This document shows positions 40,486 to 47,795 of a DNA stretch of 47,795 nt, piece after piece. Within the stretch, counting starts at the first letter, position 1. Every line of letters starts with the position of its first letter. The notes below the pieces were generated by a model, which was not told the origin of the DNA, searched no databases, and was given only the letters and a program-made list of their open reading frames with translations. The stretch is from Rhodocyclales bacterium (GTDB lineage: Bacteria; Pseudomonadota; Gammaproteobacteria; Burkholderiales; Rhodocyclaceae), in contig JACPEH010000015.1 of NCBI GenBank assembly GCA_016183655.1, forward strand, positions 1-47,795, read 5' to 3'. The position numbers and the translations under genes are program-made.

Positions 40486-42342
40486 ATGAACAAACTGTCA
40501 GTTGCAGTGCAGGCGGCGCTGGCCGCCCTGGTGGTCGTCGGTTGCGCTTCCGGGTCGGGCTCGGGGGGCTACGGCGGCTATAGCAGCATCATTCCGGTAC
40601 AGCGCGTCAGCGGAGAAGGCGCTGCCGACGCGTGGTATCAGCTCGGGCGCTACCAGCAGGGGCAGGAGCGGCTGGCGCAGGCGGAGCAGTCTTTCCGCCG
40701 CGTGCTCCAGCTCGACGCCGGTCATGCCGAGGCGCACAACGCGCTCGGGGCGGTGCTCGCCGGGCAGGGCCGGCTGGCGGCTGCGGAAGCAGAATTCCGC
40801 GCGGCGGCACAGTCCGCGCCCAAGGCGGCGCATATCCAGGGCAACCTCGGCCGGATCCTGCTGCTGCAGGGCCGGACCGACGAGGCCATCCTGGCGCTGG
40901 AGGAGGGCTTGCGGCTCGATCCGAACAACCGCAGCGTGCGCAGCAATCTGGTGGCCGCGCTGGAGGCTTCCGGCATCGTCGAGCCGGCGCGGCGGGAGAC
41001 GGCGGCCGTGGAAACGAACGCCACTTCGCACGCAGTCGGCAGCGAGCCGGTTGCGCCGTCCTCCTTGCCCGTCGTTGCGGCGGCGCCAACGGCCAGCGGC
41101 GTCGTCGTGCTGCCGGCGGTGCCGGTCGCCGACAGCCGTTCGGTGGTCAAGGTGGTCGAGCCCTTGCCTGCTCCCGTGGCGATTTCGGCGAGCGGCATGA
41201 GTTACCAGGATGTGCGTACCCGGGGCGCGGTAACGGTGGTCGCGACTCGCTCCAGTGAGAGCGAGGTTCAGATCATTGCCCCGCAGCCGGCTGCCGCAGC
41301 GCCGCAACCGCTTGCGGGAGAGACGCCCGTCGTCTTGGCGACCGCCGAACCAGTTGCCGCACCGCTTGCAGCGTTGGCTTCAGCACCGGATGCAACACCG
41401 GTTACGGCTGCGGTCGCAACGCCGGTTGCGGCACCCGCTGCGGCACCGGTTATGGCACCGGTTATGGCACCCGCTGCGGCACCGGTTATGGCAGCGGTTA
41501 TGGCGGCGGCGCCGGATGCTTCTGTCCCCACCGCCGCACTGTCCGCCCGTGACGCCGAGCCCGTTGCGAACCCGCCTCCCGTCGCAGCGGCCAGCCCGGC
41601 TCTCGTCGCAGCGGCCAGCCCGGCTCCTGCCGCAGAGGCTAGTCCGGCTCCCGCTGTCGTGGCCGCTGTGGCTCCCGTCGCAGAGGCCACTCCCGCTCCT
41701 GTCGCCGAGCTTGTGCCGGCGCCTTCCGCCGAGGCTGCTCCGGTTTCTGCTGTAGTGGCCACGCTTCCCGCTGCAGAGACCGGCCCGGCTCCGATTGCAG
41801 AGCTTGCGTTGGCTCCGATTGCAGAGCTTGCGTTGGCTCCTATCGCAGAGTTGGCCCCGGCTCCGGCCGCGGAGGTTGCCTCGGCTCCGGCCGCGGAGGT
41901 TGCTCCGGCTCCCGCCGCGGTGGCCAGCCCGGAACCGACGAGAGCCGTGGTCGCGGTGACGACGCCTCCGGGCCAACCGTTGGCATCGTCGCCAACGGAA
42001 CGTTTCCGCCTGGAAGTGTCGAATGGAAATGGTGTCGAAGGGATGGCCCGCAGGGTGCGTGGCACGCTGGCCGGCAAGGGCCTCGGCCGCATCCGGGTCA
42101 CCAACGACAAGCCGTATCGGACGGAGGTCACCGTTGTCCAGTTCCGCGAGGGCTTCGAATCGCAGGCGAATTCCCTGGCGCGCCGCTTTCCGCAGTCGGC
42201 GAAGGTGGTGTACAAGGGACGCCTGGATCCGCGCGCCGACGTGCGCGTGGTGCTCGGCCGCGATCTGCCGCGCAGCTTCGCGCTCAATGCTTCGGATCTG
42301 GAAGCGCCCGCGATGCTGGCCTCGGCTGCCACGGACAAGTGA
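40486..42342 (+). CDS. tadD: TadD-like TPR lipoprotein with Ala/Pro/Val tract and LytR_C-like domain
   Basis: 618-residue lipoprotein (signal ending VVVGC, lipidated at Cys20). TPR repeats span about 40-160 (DAWYQLGRYQQGQERLAQAEQSFRRVL, AEAHNALGAVLAGQGRLAAAEAEFR), as in TadD, which helps the secretin assemble. A long low-complexity tract of Ala, Pro, Val and Glu runs from about 260 to 490, encoded by 12- and 24-bp tandem repeats. The C-terminus, from about 505, has RLEVSNGNGVEGMARRVRG and VTVVQFREGFESQANSLARR, recognised as a LytR_C-like domain. AGGAGG precedes the ATG. TadD proteins usually end after the TPRs; the linker and extra domain suggest reach toward peptidoglycan. Confidence 0.88.
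   Translation: MNKLSVAVQAALAALVVVGCASGSGSGGYGGYSSIIPVQRVSGEGAADAWYQLGRYQQGQERLAQAEQSFRRVLQLDAGHAEAHNALGAVLAGQGRLAAAEAEFRAAAQSAPKAAHIQGNLGRILLLQGRTDEAILALEEGLRLDPNNRSVRSNLVAALEASGIVEPARRETAAVETNATSHAVGSEPVAPSSLPVVAAAPTASGVVVLPAVPVADSRSVVKVVEPLPAPVAISASGMSYQDVRTRGAVTVVATRSSESEVQIIAPQPAAAAPQPLAGETPVVLATAEPVAAPLAALASAPDATPVTAAVATPVAAPAAAPVMAPVMAPAAAPVMAAVMAAAPDASVPTAALSARDAEPVANPPPVAAASPALVAAASPAPAAEASPAPAVVAAVAPVAEATPAPVAELVPAPSAEAAPVSAVVATLPAAETGPAPIAELALAPIAELALAPIAELAPAPAAEVASAPAAEVAPAPAAVASPEPTRAVVAVTTPPGQPLASSPTERFRLEVSNGNGVEGMARRVRGTLAGKGLGRIRVTNDKPYRTEVTVVQFREGFESQANSLARRFPQSAKVVYKGRLDPRADVRVVLGRDLPRSFALNASDLEAPAMLASAATDK
41431..41907 (+). repeat. In-frame 12- and 24-bp tandem repeats in tadD
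   Basis: At 41431-41502 six 12-bp units of the kind GCACCGGTTATG or GCACCCGCTGCG follow one another (APVM/APAA). At 41788-41907 there are five 24-bp units starting GCTCCGATTGCAGAG (APIAELAL type), the first two identical. Between them lie more irregular 24-bp units around 41578-41650. All periods are multiples of three, so changes in copy number keep the frame. Confidence 0.85.
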
Positions 42343-42440
42343 GACGGTTTGCAGCAGCAGGCAGGCGGGAGTTGCCGCCTGCAAGGGGCGGGCAGGCGGA
42401 ATGCGTGCCTTGCGTAATGGGAGCCGGGACGTTCGTGAGT

Positions 42441-42524
42441 TGGTGCGGACGGAGAGACTCGAACTCTCACGCCAAGGGCGCCAGAACCTAAATCTGGTGC
42501 GTCTACCAATTCCGCCACGTCCGC
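42441..42524 (-). tRNA. tRNA-Leu (anticodon UAG)
   Basis: 84 bases including an encoded CCA. On the minus strand it starts GCGGACGTGGCGGAATTGG, with acceptor stem GCGGACG/CGTCCGC. The anticodon stem-loop CCAGA-TTTAGGT-TCTGG places TAG at positions 34-36, reading CUN leucine codons. A variable arm of class II length (GCGCCCTTGGCGT region) and the T-arm GAGAGTTCGAGTCTCTC are present, followed by discriminator A. It closely resembles bacterial tRNA-Leu(UAG). It lies between tadD and the transglycosylase gene, on the opposite strand. Confidence 0.97.
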
Positions 42525-42636
42525 ACGGCCGGAATTGTAGAGGATCGACTGCCGGGAAACCAGCACTGTTTCCGGTGCCTCGTTCTACCGCCCCGACACG
42601 GGGCGATGGATGTCGGCGAACCCCCGGAGGATCGCC

Positions 42637-43587
42637 ATGACCTCGCTCTCGCTCGCTGCCTTCCCTGCGGTCAGCACACCTCGCTGGAGCAACTGGTGCA
42701 GCCTCCTGGCGGGGCTTCTCATTCTCTGGCTGGCCTACGTTTCGCTGCCCGGTTTCGCCACGCAGGAGCCGGTGGTCGATGACGACGAAGCGCCGCAGAT
42801 CCGCGCCCTGCTGGCGCAGGCCTGGGCCAGCGAAAGCGGGCGGGGTGTGCGCCGCAATCCGCTGGTGGCCTCCGCCCTGTATGGGCAGGCGGGAAAGCTG
42901 GGCAGCGCCGAGGGTTTGTTCCGCGCCGGGAAAATCCAGCTGTCGCTGGGATGGAGCGCGGTGCAGCGGAATTATGCCGCCTGCCTGTTTGCGGCAGCCA
43001 GCCAGCTTGGCCACCACGAGGCGCGCCTGGAGCTGGATCGCCTCCACGGCCTCATGCCGCTGGATATCCATGATTGCAGCGAGGACGCCGGGGCCATCCT
43101 GCAACTGGTGAATTTCGATCTGGATCGCTATGTATCCGGATTGCCGCTGCCGCGGCGGCGGATTGTCGCGCTGATCCGCGATCTGGCGCCGCGCTTCGGC
43201 ATCGATCCCCGACTGGCGCTGGCGGTGGCGACGGTCGAGTCGAACCTCGATCCGTGGGCGGTTTCGCCGAAGCGGGCGATGGGGGTGATGCAGCTGATCC
43301 CGGAAACGGCGGAACGCTTCAACGTAAGGAAACCCTTCGATGCCGAGCAGAACATCCGCGGCGGGCTTGCCTATCTGCGCTGGCTGCAGCACTACTACCG
43401 CGGCGACACGGTGCGCGTCGTTGCCGCCTACAACGCCGGCGAGGGGGCGGTCGATCGTTTCGGCGGCGTGCCGCCGTATCTGGAAACGGTGCTCTACGTC
43501 TCGCGCGTCATGGGCTTTTCCGGCCGTGGCGTCAGCGCGCTGCCGCCGCCGGCCGCTGGCGGCAAGGGCATTGTGTCGGCAAAGTGA
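42637..43587 (+). CDS. Lytic transglycosylase (SLT family)
   Basis: 316-residue murein-cleaving enzyme with an N-terminal membrane anchor or signal (about 20-38). A Sel1-like helical repeat region (about 75-140, PLVASALYGQAGKLGSAEGLF and ACLFAAASQLGHHEARLEL) follows. The C-terminal SLT domain has catalytic Glu201 in AVATVESNLDPWAVSPKRA, then MGVMQLIPETAERFNV, IRGGLAYLRWL and VAAYNAGEGAV. ATG 42637 is preceded by CGGAGG and fits the signal; the earlier ATG at 42610 is rejected. Standing between a Tad locus and a type I exporter, it may open the wall for their assembly, but general wall turnover is equally possible. Confidence 0.93.
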   Translation: MTSLSLAAFPAVSTPRWSNWCSLLAGLLILWLAYVSLPGFATQEPVVDDDEAPQIRALLAQAWASESGRGVRRNPLVASALYGQAGKLGSAEGLFRAGKIQLSLGWSAVQRNYAACLFAAASQLGHHEARLELDRLHGLMPLDIHDCSEDAGAILQLVNFDLDRYVSGLPLPRRRIVALIRDLAPRFGIDPRLALAVATVESNLDPWAVSPKRAMGVMQLIPETAERFNVRKPFDAEQNIRGGLAYLRWLQHYYRGDTVRVVAAYNAGEGAVDRFGGVPPYLETVLYVSRVMGFSGRGVSALPPPAAGGKGIVSAK

Positions 43588-43725
43588 AATATGGAAAACC
43601 GTTTGCGTTTTTCCAACGGGATGGAATAACCTGTCCTCGTCTGATCCACAGCGATCTGTATCCCTCGAAAACCTCTCGCTGCGGCGCTGGGGCGAATGTC
43701 GCGCTGCATCCGGACTGGGGCTTAA

Positions 43726-45927
43726 ATGGACACGGTAACTGGCAAGGCTGACGTTGCTGAAAAGGCCGAAAAAGCCGACAAGGATGCTAAATGGCAGGTG
43801 CCGCGCTCGGCGATCTTTCCCCATGACCCGCTGGCTGACTGCCTGGCAATCCTGACCCGCTATTACCAGCAGCCTTTCTCCACCGAAACGCTGGTCTCCG
43901 GCCTGCCGCTCGTCGATGGGCGGCTGACGCCGGAATTGTTCGTCCGCGCCGCCGCGCGCGCGGAAATGTCGGCACGGGTGATGTTGCGGGCGCTCGACGA
44001 GATCGCTCCGAGCACGCTTCCCGCCGTGCTGCTGCTCAAGTCGCACGGCGCCTGCGTCGCGCTGCGCTGCAATGAGGACAGAAGCAGCTGGACCCTGCTG
44101 CAGCCCGAGTCCGGCGGCGAGGTCATGATGTCCGCCAGCCAGCTTGCCGCGCTCTATGACGGCAGCGTGATCTACGTCAAGCCCGGATTCAAGTACGCCG
44201 AGGATGCCGCACAGGCGGCGGTACCGAAGCCGCAGCACTGGTTCTGGGGCGTTCTCCGGCATGCCTATCCGCTGTATGGCGAGGTCCTGATCGCCTCCTT
44301 CCTGATCAATATCTTCGCGCTGCTATCCCCGTTGTTCATCATGAACGTCTACGATCGCGTGGTGCCGAACGAGGCCTACGGGACCTTGTGGACGCTGGCG
44401 ATCGGCCTGTTCATCGCCTATTGCTTCGATTTCGTGATGCGCGGGCTGCGCGGCTACTTCCTCGATCTCGCCGGCAAGCAGGTCGACGTCATCCTGCTTT
44501 CCTCGATCTTCGAACAGATCCTCGCCTTGCGTTCGGCCGTCCGGCCGCGCTCGATCGGCAGCCTGGCCAACCACCTGCACGAGTTCGAAGGCTTCCGCGA
44601 CCTGATGACGGCGGCGTCGATATCGACGCTGATCGACCTGCCGTTCGCGTTGCTGTTCCTCGGCCTCATCTGGTGGGTCGGCGGCTGGATCGTCGTCGTG
44701 CCGCTGGTGCTGATCCCGATCGCCATCACGGTTGGCATGCTGCTGCAACCGATGCTGTCCGACCTCGTGCGCAAGGTGATGCACGTGACGACGCAGAAGC
44801 AGGCGATGCTCATCGAAACTCTCGGCGGCGTCGATACGCTGAAATCGCTCGGCGCCGAAGGCTATTTCCAGCGGAAATGGGAACAGACCATTGGCGAAAT
44901 CGGCGAGCGCAGCCTGTCCTCCAAGCTGCTCTCCGCCGTCATTTCGAATCAGGCGGCGTTCCTGCAGAACCTGGCCGTGGTGCTCGTGGTCATCGTCGGC
45001 GTCTACCAGATCGGCGAGCGCAACGTCTCGGTCGGCGGCCTGATCGCCTGCACACTGCTGGTCACGCGCGCGATGATGCCTTTTTCGCAGATCGCGGCGC
45101 TGATGACGCGGATGTATCAGGTCAAGGTGGCCATGCAGGGCATCGATTCGATGATGAAGCTGCCGGTCGAACGCCCGGTCGGCAAGAGCTTCGTCCGCCG
45201 CACCGGCTTCGAGGGCAACATCGAGTTCCGCGGCGTTTCGTTCTCCTATCCCGGGCAGGAAATCGGGGCGCTGGACAATGTTTCCTTCCGCATCCGTGCC
45301 GGTGAGCGGGTCGGCATCATCGGCCGCGTCGGCTCGGGCAAGACGACGATCGAGAAGCTGATGCTCGGCCTCTACCAGCCGAACTCGGGCTCGATCTGGC
45401 TCGACGGCATCGATCTGCAGCAGATGGACCCGGTCGATATCCGCTACAACATCGGCCATGTGCCGCAGGACGTCTTCCTGTTCTCCGGCTCGGTCCGCGA
45501 GAACCTGATGCTCGGTGGCCTGTTCGTGGACGACGAGGCGATGCTGCGGGCGGCCGAGATCGGCGGCGTGATGGACATCGTCAAGCGCCATCCGAAGGGC
45601 CTCGACATGCAGATCGGCGAGCGCGGCGAGAGCCTCTCCGGCGGCCAGCGCCAGGCGATCGCGATCGCCCGCGCGCTGATGCGCGATCCGCCCTTGCTGC
45701 TCCTCGACGAGCCGACGAATTCGCTCGACAACCGCAGCGAGGAGCTGTTCAAGGGGCGCCTGGAGAAGAATTTGAGCGTCCGTCATACGATGGTTCTGGT
45801 GACGCACCGGGCGTCGATGCTGAGCATGGTCGACCGGCTGATCGTCCTCGATAGCGGGCGGATCGTCGCCGACGGCGAGAAGAAGCACGTTCTGGAAGCA
45901 CTGTCGGGAGGCAAGATTCGTGTCTAG
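43726..45927 (+). CDS. lapB: LapB-type type I secretion ABC transporter
   Basis: 733-residue inner-membrane ATPase/permease of an RTX-type secretion system. Residues of about 30-150 are a C39-like domain (FPHDPLADCLAIL with Cys39). The usual His is not found in place (LKSHGACVALRC), so it is probably a non-cleaving substrate-binding domain, as in LapB and HlyB. Five or six helices cover about 175-450. The nucleotide domain has Walker A GRVGSGKT at 533-540, IGHVPQDVFLFSGSVREN, signature LSGGQRQAIAIARAL, and Walker B LLLLDEPTNSLDN. The fusion partner gene overlaps its end by 8 bases. Relatives export large adhesins; no such substrate gene is in the window. Confidence 0.93.
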   Translation: MDTVTGKADVAEKAEKADKDAKWQVPRSAIFPHDPLADCLAILTRYYQQPFSTETLVSGLPLVDGRLTPELFVRAAARAEMSARVMLRALDEIAPSTLPAVLLLKSHGACVALRCNEDRSSWTLLQPESGGEVMMSASQLAALYDGSVIYVKPGFKYAEDAAQAAVPKPQHWFWGVLRHAYPLYGEVLIASFLINIFALLSPLFIMNVYDRVVPNEAYGTLWTLAIGLFIAYCFDFVMRGLRGYFLDLAGKQVDVILLSSIFEQILALRSAVRPRSIGSLANHLHEFEGFRDLMTAASISTLIDLPFALLFLGLIWWVGGWIVVVPLVLIPIAITVGMLLQPMLSDLVRKVMHVTTQKQAMLIETLGGVDTLKSLGAEGYFQRKWEQTIGEIGERSLSSKLLSAVISNQAAFLQNLAVVLVVIVGVYQIGERNVSVGGLIACTLLVTRAMMPFSQIAALMTRMYQVKVAMQGIDSMMKLPVERPVGKSFVRRTGFEGNIEFRGVSFSYPGQEIGALDNVSFRIRAGERVGIIGRVGSGKTTIEKLMLGLYQPNSGSIWLDGIDLQQMDPVDIRYNIGHVPQDVFLFSGSVRENLMLGGLFVDDEAMLRAAEIGGVMDIVKRHPKGLDMQIGERGESLSGGQRQAIAIARALMRDPPLLLLDEPTNSLDNRSEELFKGRLEKNLSVRHTMVLVTHRASMLSMVDRLIVLDSGRIVADGEKKHVLEALSGGKIRV

Positions 45928-47311
45928 GCAGGCGTTGTTCGAACGGATCAGGCGCTGGCTCGATGCCGCGCTCTTTCCCTCCGCGGCGGCGACGCCCGAG
46001 GAGCGGGCCGAAGCGCGCTTCATGCCGGACCGGCTGGCGGCCTTTTTCATGCGTCCGCCGCGCGCCGCCTTCCTGATCATCCGCGGCATGCTGGCTTTCC
46101 TGGTGACCTTCCTGCTCTGGGCCAGCCTCGCCACGCTGGAGGAAGTCACCGTCGGCGAAGGCAAGGTGATCCCTTCCAGCCACGTCCAGGTCATCCAGAA
46201 CCTCGAGGGCGGCATCGTCAGCAAGATTCCGGTACGCGTCGGCGACGTCGTCCAGCGCGACCAGGTCGTGCTGAACATCGATCCGACGCGCTTCTCGTCG
46301 TCGCTCGGCGAAACCAAGGCCAAGTACCACGCGCTGCTGGCGCGGATGGCGCGCCTCACCGCGGAGGCCAACGGCACACCTTTCGTTGCGCCGGGCGAGG
46401 TGGTGCGCGAGAGCCCTCAGGTCGTACGTGAAGAACTCAGCCTCCACAACGCGCGGCAGGCCGAGCTGGAGGCATTGCTCTCCGTCCTCCGCCAGCAGGT
46501 GCAGCAGCGGCAGCAGGAGCTGGTCGAAAAGCGGGCGCGGGTGCAGCAGCTCGGCGAAAGCTTCCGGCTGGTGACGGCCGAGCTGGAGCTGACCCGGCCG
46601 ATGGCGAAGCAGCAGGTCATTTCGGACGTCGAGTTGCTGCGCCTGGAGCGCCAGGCCAACGACATTCGCGGCGAACTCGATGCGACCCGGCTGGCGATTC
46701 CGCGCATGGAGGCGAGCCTGCACGAGGCCAACAGCAAGCTGGAAGGCGCTCTCGCCAAGTACCGCTCGGATGCCGGCGTCGAGCTGTCACAGGCACGAGC
46801 CGAATTCGAGGGGCTGAGCGCCTCCAGCGTTGCCGCCGAAGACCGTCTGGCGCGGACCACGGTGCGTTCCCCGGTGGCCGGGGTGGTGAAGACGATCAAG
46901 GTGACGACGGTCGGCGGCGTCATCCAGCCCGGCATGGAAGTCATGGAAATCGTTCCGATCGAAGACAATCTGCTGATCGAAGCGCGGGTTCGCCCGTCCG
47001 ACGTCGGTTTCCTGAGTCCGGGGCAAAGCGCCATGGTCAAGGTGACGGCCTACGATTTCTCGATCTACGGCGGCCTGGAGGCGAAGCTGGAAACGATCAC
47101 CGCCGATACGATCACCAACGACAAGGGCGAGAGTTTCTATCTGGTCCGGGTGCGGACGACGGCGAATCATTTCGGTACGAGCAAGGAGCGCCTGCCGATC
47201 ATTCCCGGCATGCTGACGACGGTGCATATCCGCACCGGCGAAAAGTCGGTGCTGACCTATCTCCTGAAACCGATCGTCAAGGCACGCAGCGAGGCGTTGC
47301 GCGAACGGTAA
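45920..47311 (+). CDS. lapC: LapC/HlyD-type membrane fusion protein
   Basis: 463 residues with one N-terminal membrane helix (about 50-71, AFLIIRGMLAFLVTFLLWASL). The lipoyl part is GEGKVIPSSHVQVIQNLEGGIVSKIPVRVGDVV. A long coiled-coil hairpin covers about 130-290 (LRQQVQQRQQELVEKRARVQQL), then VRSPVAGVVKTIKVTTVGGVIQPGMEVMEIVP. The end is a beta-barrel part with the HlyD signature region IIPGMLTTVHIRTGEKSVLTYLLKPI. The start is GTG within the end of lapB, with an 8-base overlap. A TolC-like channel is needed to complete the system. None is adjacent; the nearest is at 16488-17894. Confidence 0.93.
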   Translation: MSRQALFERIRRWLDAALFPSAAATPEERAEARFMPDRLAAFFMRPPRAAFLIIRGMLAFLVTFLLWASLATLEEVTVGEGKVIPSSHVQVIQNLEGGIVSKIPVRVGDVVQRDQVVLNIDPTRFSSSLGETKAKYHALLARMARLTAEANGTPFVAPGEVVRESPQVVREELSLHNARQAELEALLSVLRQQVQQRQQELVEKRARVQQLGESFRLVTAELELTRPMAKQQVISDVELLRLERQANDIRGELDATRLAIPRMEASLHEANSKLEGALAKYRSDAGVELSQARAEFEGLSASSVAAEDRLARTTVRSPVAGVVKTIKVTTVGGVIQPGMEVMEIVPIEDNLLIEARVRPSDVGFLSPGQSAMVKVTAYDFSIYGGLEAKLETITADTITNDKGESFYLVRVRTTANHFGTSKERLPIIPGMLTTVHIRTGEKSVLTYLLKPIVKARSEALRER

Positions 47312-47350
47312 GGAAGCGGCGGAGGGGGCTGACGGCTGGTGCGGCGTACC

Positions 47351-47620
47351 CGTCATTCTGGGCGTCTCCTGGAATCCATGCGAGCCTCGAATCAGCTCCG
47401 GCGGGCGATCCTTGGACTCCGGCTTTCGCCGGAGTGACGGAGGCGGGGTTTCGGGACGGGGGGATTAGAGACGAGGGGCGGTGGCCGTGACGGTTCCGCA
47501 ACGCCACCGACACCCCCCGTCATTCCGGCGAACGCCGGAATCCAGGAAAAACCCGCAAACACTTGCCTCGCCAGCGTACGAGCCTGCCACCTGGATTCCG
47601 GGTCAAGCCCGGAATGACGG
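47351..47620. repeat. Cluster of four REP-like palindromic units
   Basis: The 343-bp gap between lapC and the EAL gene holds no gene. It has four units of the dispersed palindrome: a degenerate one at about 47351-47380 (forward), one at 47412-47440 (reverse, ACTCCGGCTTTCGCCGGAGT), a clean one at 47519-47545 (forward), and a clean one at 47591-47620 (reverse). They form two forward/reverse pairs, like the pair at 258-321. Confidence 0.85.
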
Positions 47621-47654
47621 GGGTTACATCAACCGGGTTCGAGTTGACTGACGA

Positions 47655-47795
47655 CTAGGCCTTGTCCGAGTTGTCCGGCCACGGCGCCGGCTTGCTGATG
47701 CCGTAGCCCTGCAGCGCATCGATGCCGAGCGTGGCGAGGAGGGTTGCGACTTCGGCGGTCTCGACCGCTTCGGCGACGACGATGATGTCCAGCCC
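47655..47795 (-). CDS. EAL-domain c-di-GMP phosphodiesterase or receptor, C-terminal part
   Basis: Only the last 46 residues and the TAG stop are in the window; the gene continues past the right edge. The text VVAEAVETAEVATLL followed by GIDALQGYGISKPAPW is the C-terminal signature of EAL domains (EGVET...QGY...P), which cleave or sense cyclic di-GMP. The Glu of the EAVET motif and the QGY motif are kept, which slightly favours an active enzyme, but the EAL motif itself and other metal ligands are outside. It is convergent with lapC. Given the LapBC-like exporter, a LapD-like or adhesion-related regulator is possible, but this is inference. Confidence 0.85.
   Translation of the reverse strand, partial: GLDIIVVAEAVETAEVATLLATLGIDALQGYGISKPAPWPDNSDKA

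Noticed and set aside
41268..42566. Minus-strand 432-codon frame rich in Ala/Gly/Thr opposite tadD
   Set aside because: It mirrors the Ala/Pro repeat tract and runs through the tRNA gene; the plus frame has the signal, TPRs and LytR_C-like domain.
43597..43620. GGAAAACC...GTTTTTCC hairpin after the transglycosylase gene as terminator
   Set aside because: The stem is short and imperfect and no T tract follows it.
44323..46377. A 684-codon minus-strand open frame opposite lapB and lapC
   Set aside because: It is antisense to two well-defined exporter genes and shows no family motif.

Overview
The window reads as a chromosomal segment of a high-GC betaproteobacterium, most likely of the Rhodocyclales (Azonexus/Dechloromonas-like). 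This is inferred from the pyrG-kdsA-DUF1330-eno-ftsB cluster, the betaproteobacterial small families DUF3567 and DUF3460, a PhaB-type reductase, hopanoid squalene genes and a complete Tad pilus locus. No plasmid, phage, IS element or CRISPR array is visible. Gene density is high, and most neighbours overlap or sit a few bases apart.

Left part (1-8.6 kb): the start of a PhaB-like acetoacetyl-CoA reductase and a truncated second copy, both on the minus strand. Then comes clpB behind a textbook sigma-32 promoter with a DUF1684 gene overlapping its end, two small conserved genes (DUF3567, DUF3460), a strong bidirectional terminator, a large minus-strand acyl-CoA-synthetase/GNAT protein acetyltransferase, and a SAM methyltransferase.

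Housekeeping block (8.7-13.2 kb): pyrG, kdsA, a DUF1330 gene, eno and ftsB, with 4-base start/stop overlaps in the first three. It supplies CTP and Kdo, needed for lipopolysaccharide, as well as enolase and a divisome subunit.

Minus-strand block (13.3-19.8 kb): tesA and selU, a hairpin-containing repeat, then a complete tripartite MacAB-TolC-like exporter (tolC, adaptor, ATPase, permease). tesA is divergent from a YbbA-like ATPase gene, and their start codons share two bases. Downstream of the ATPase lie a GT87-like glycosyltransferase and a lower-GC LTA-synthase/phosphoethanolamine-transferase-like membrane sulfatase, then a zinc-ribbon membrane protein.

Hopanoid block (24.0-27.0 kb): hpnC, hpnD and hpnE on the minus strand, the three-enzyme route from farnesyl diphosphate to squalene.

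Tad pilus block (27.2-42.3 kb, plus strand): flp pilin with its own promoter and a following hairpin, the CpaA/TadV prepilin peptidase, an unusual AAA+ ATPase, CpaB, CpaC secretin, a lipoprotein, three TadG/TadE-type pseudopilin-like proteins, CpaE/TadZ, CpaF/TadA, TadB, TadC, and a TadD-like TPR lipoprotein. The last carries a long Ala/Pro/Val repeat tract and a C-terminal LytR_C-like domain. A tRNA-Leu(UAG) gene on the minus strand closes the block.

Right end (42.6-47.8 kb): a lytic transglycosylase, a LapB-type type I secretion ABC transporter and its LapC/HlyD-type fusion partner, an intergenic stretch with four copies of a dispersed palindromic repeat, and the C-terminus of an EAL-domain protein. 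The right half is thus rich in surface attachment functions: a Tad pilus, a LapBC-like exporter typical of large adhesins, and c-di-GMP signalling. I found no wholly unprecedented system. The best candidates for new biology are the extra AAA+ ATPase inside the Tad locus, the TadD-LytR_C fusion with in-frame 12/24-bp repeats, the truncated PhaB-like protein with a perfect Shine-Dalgarno sequence, and two small families of palindromic repeats.
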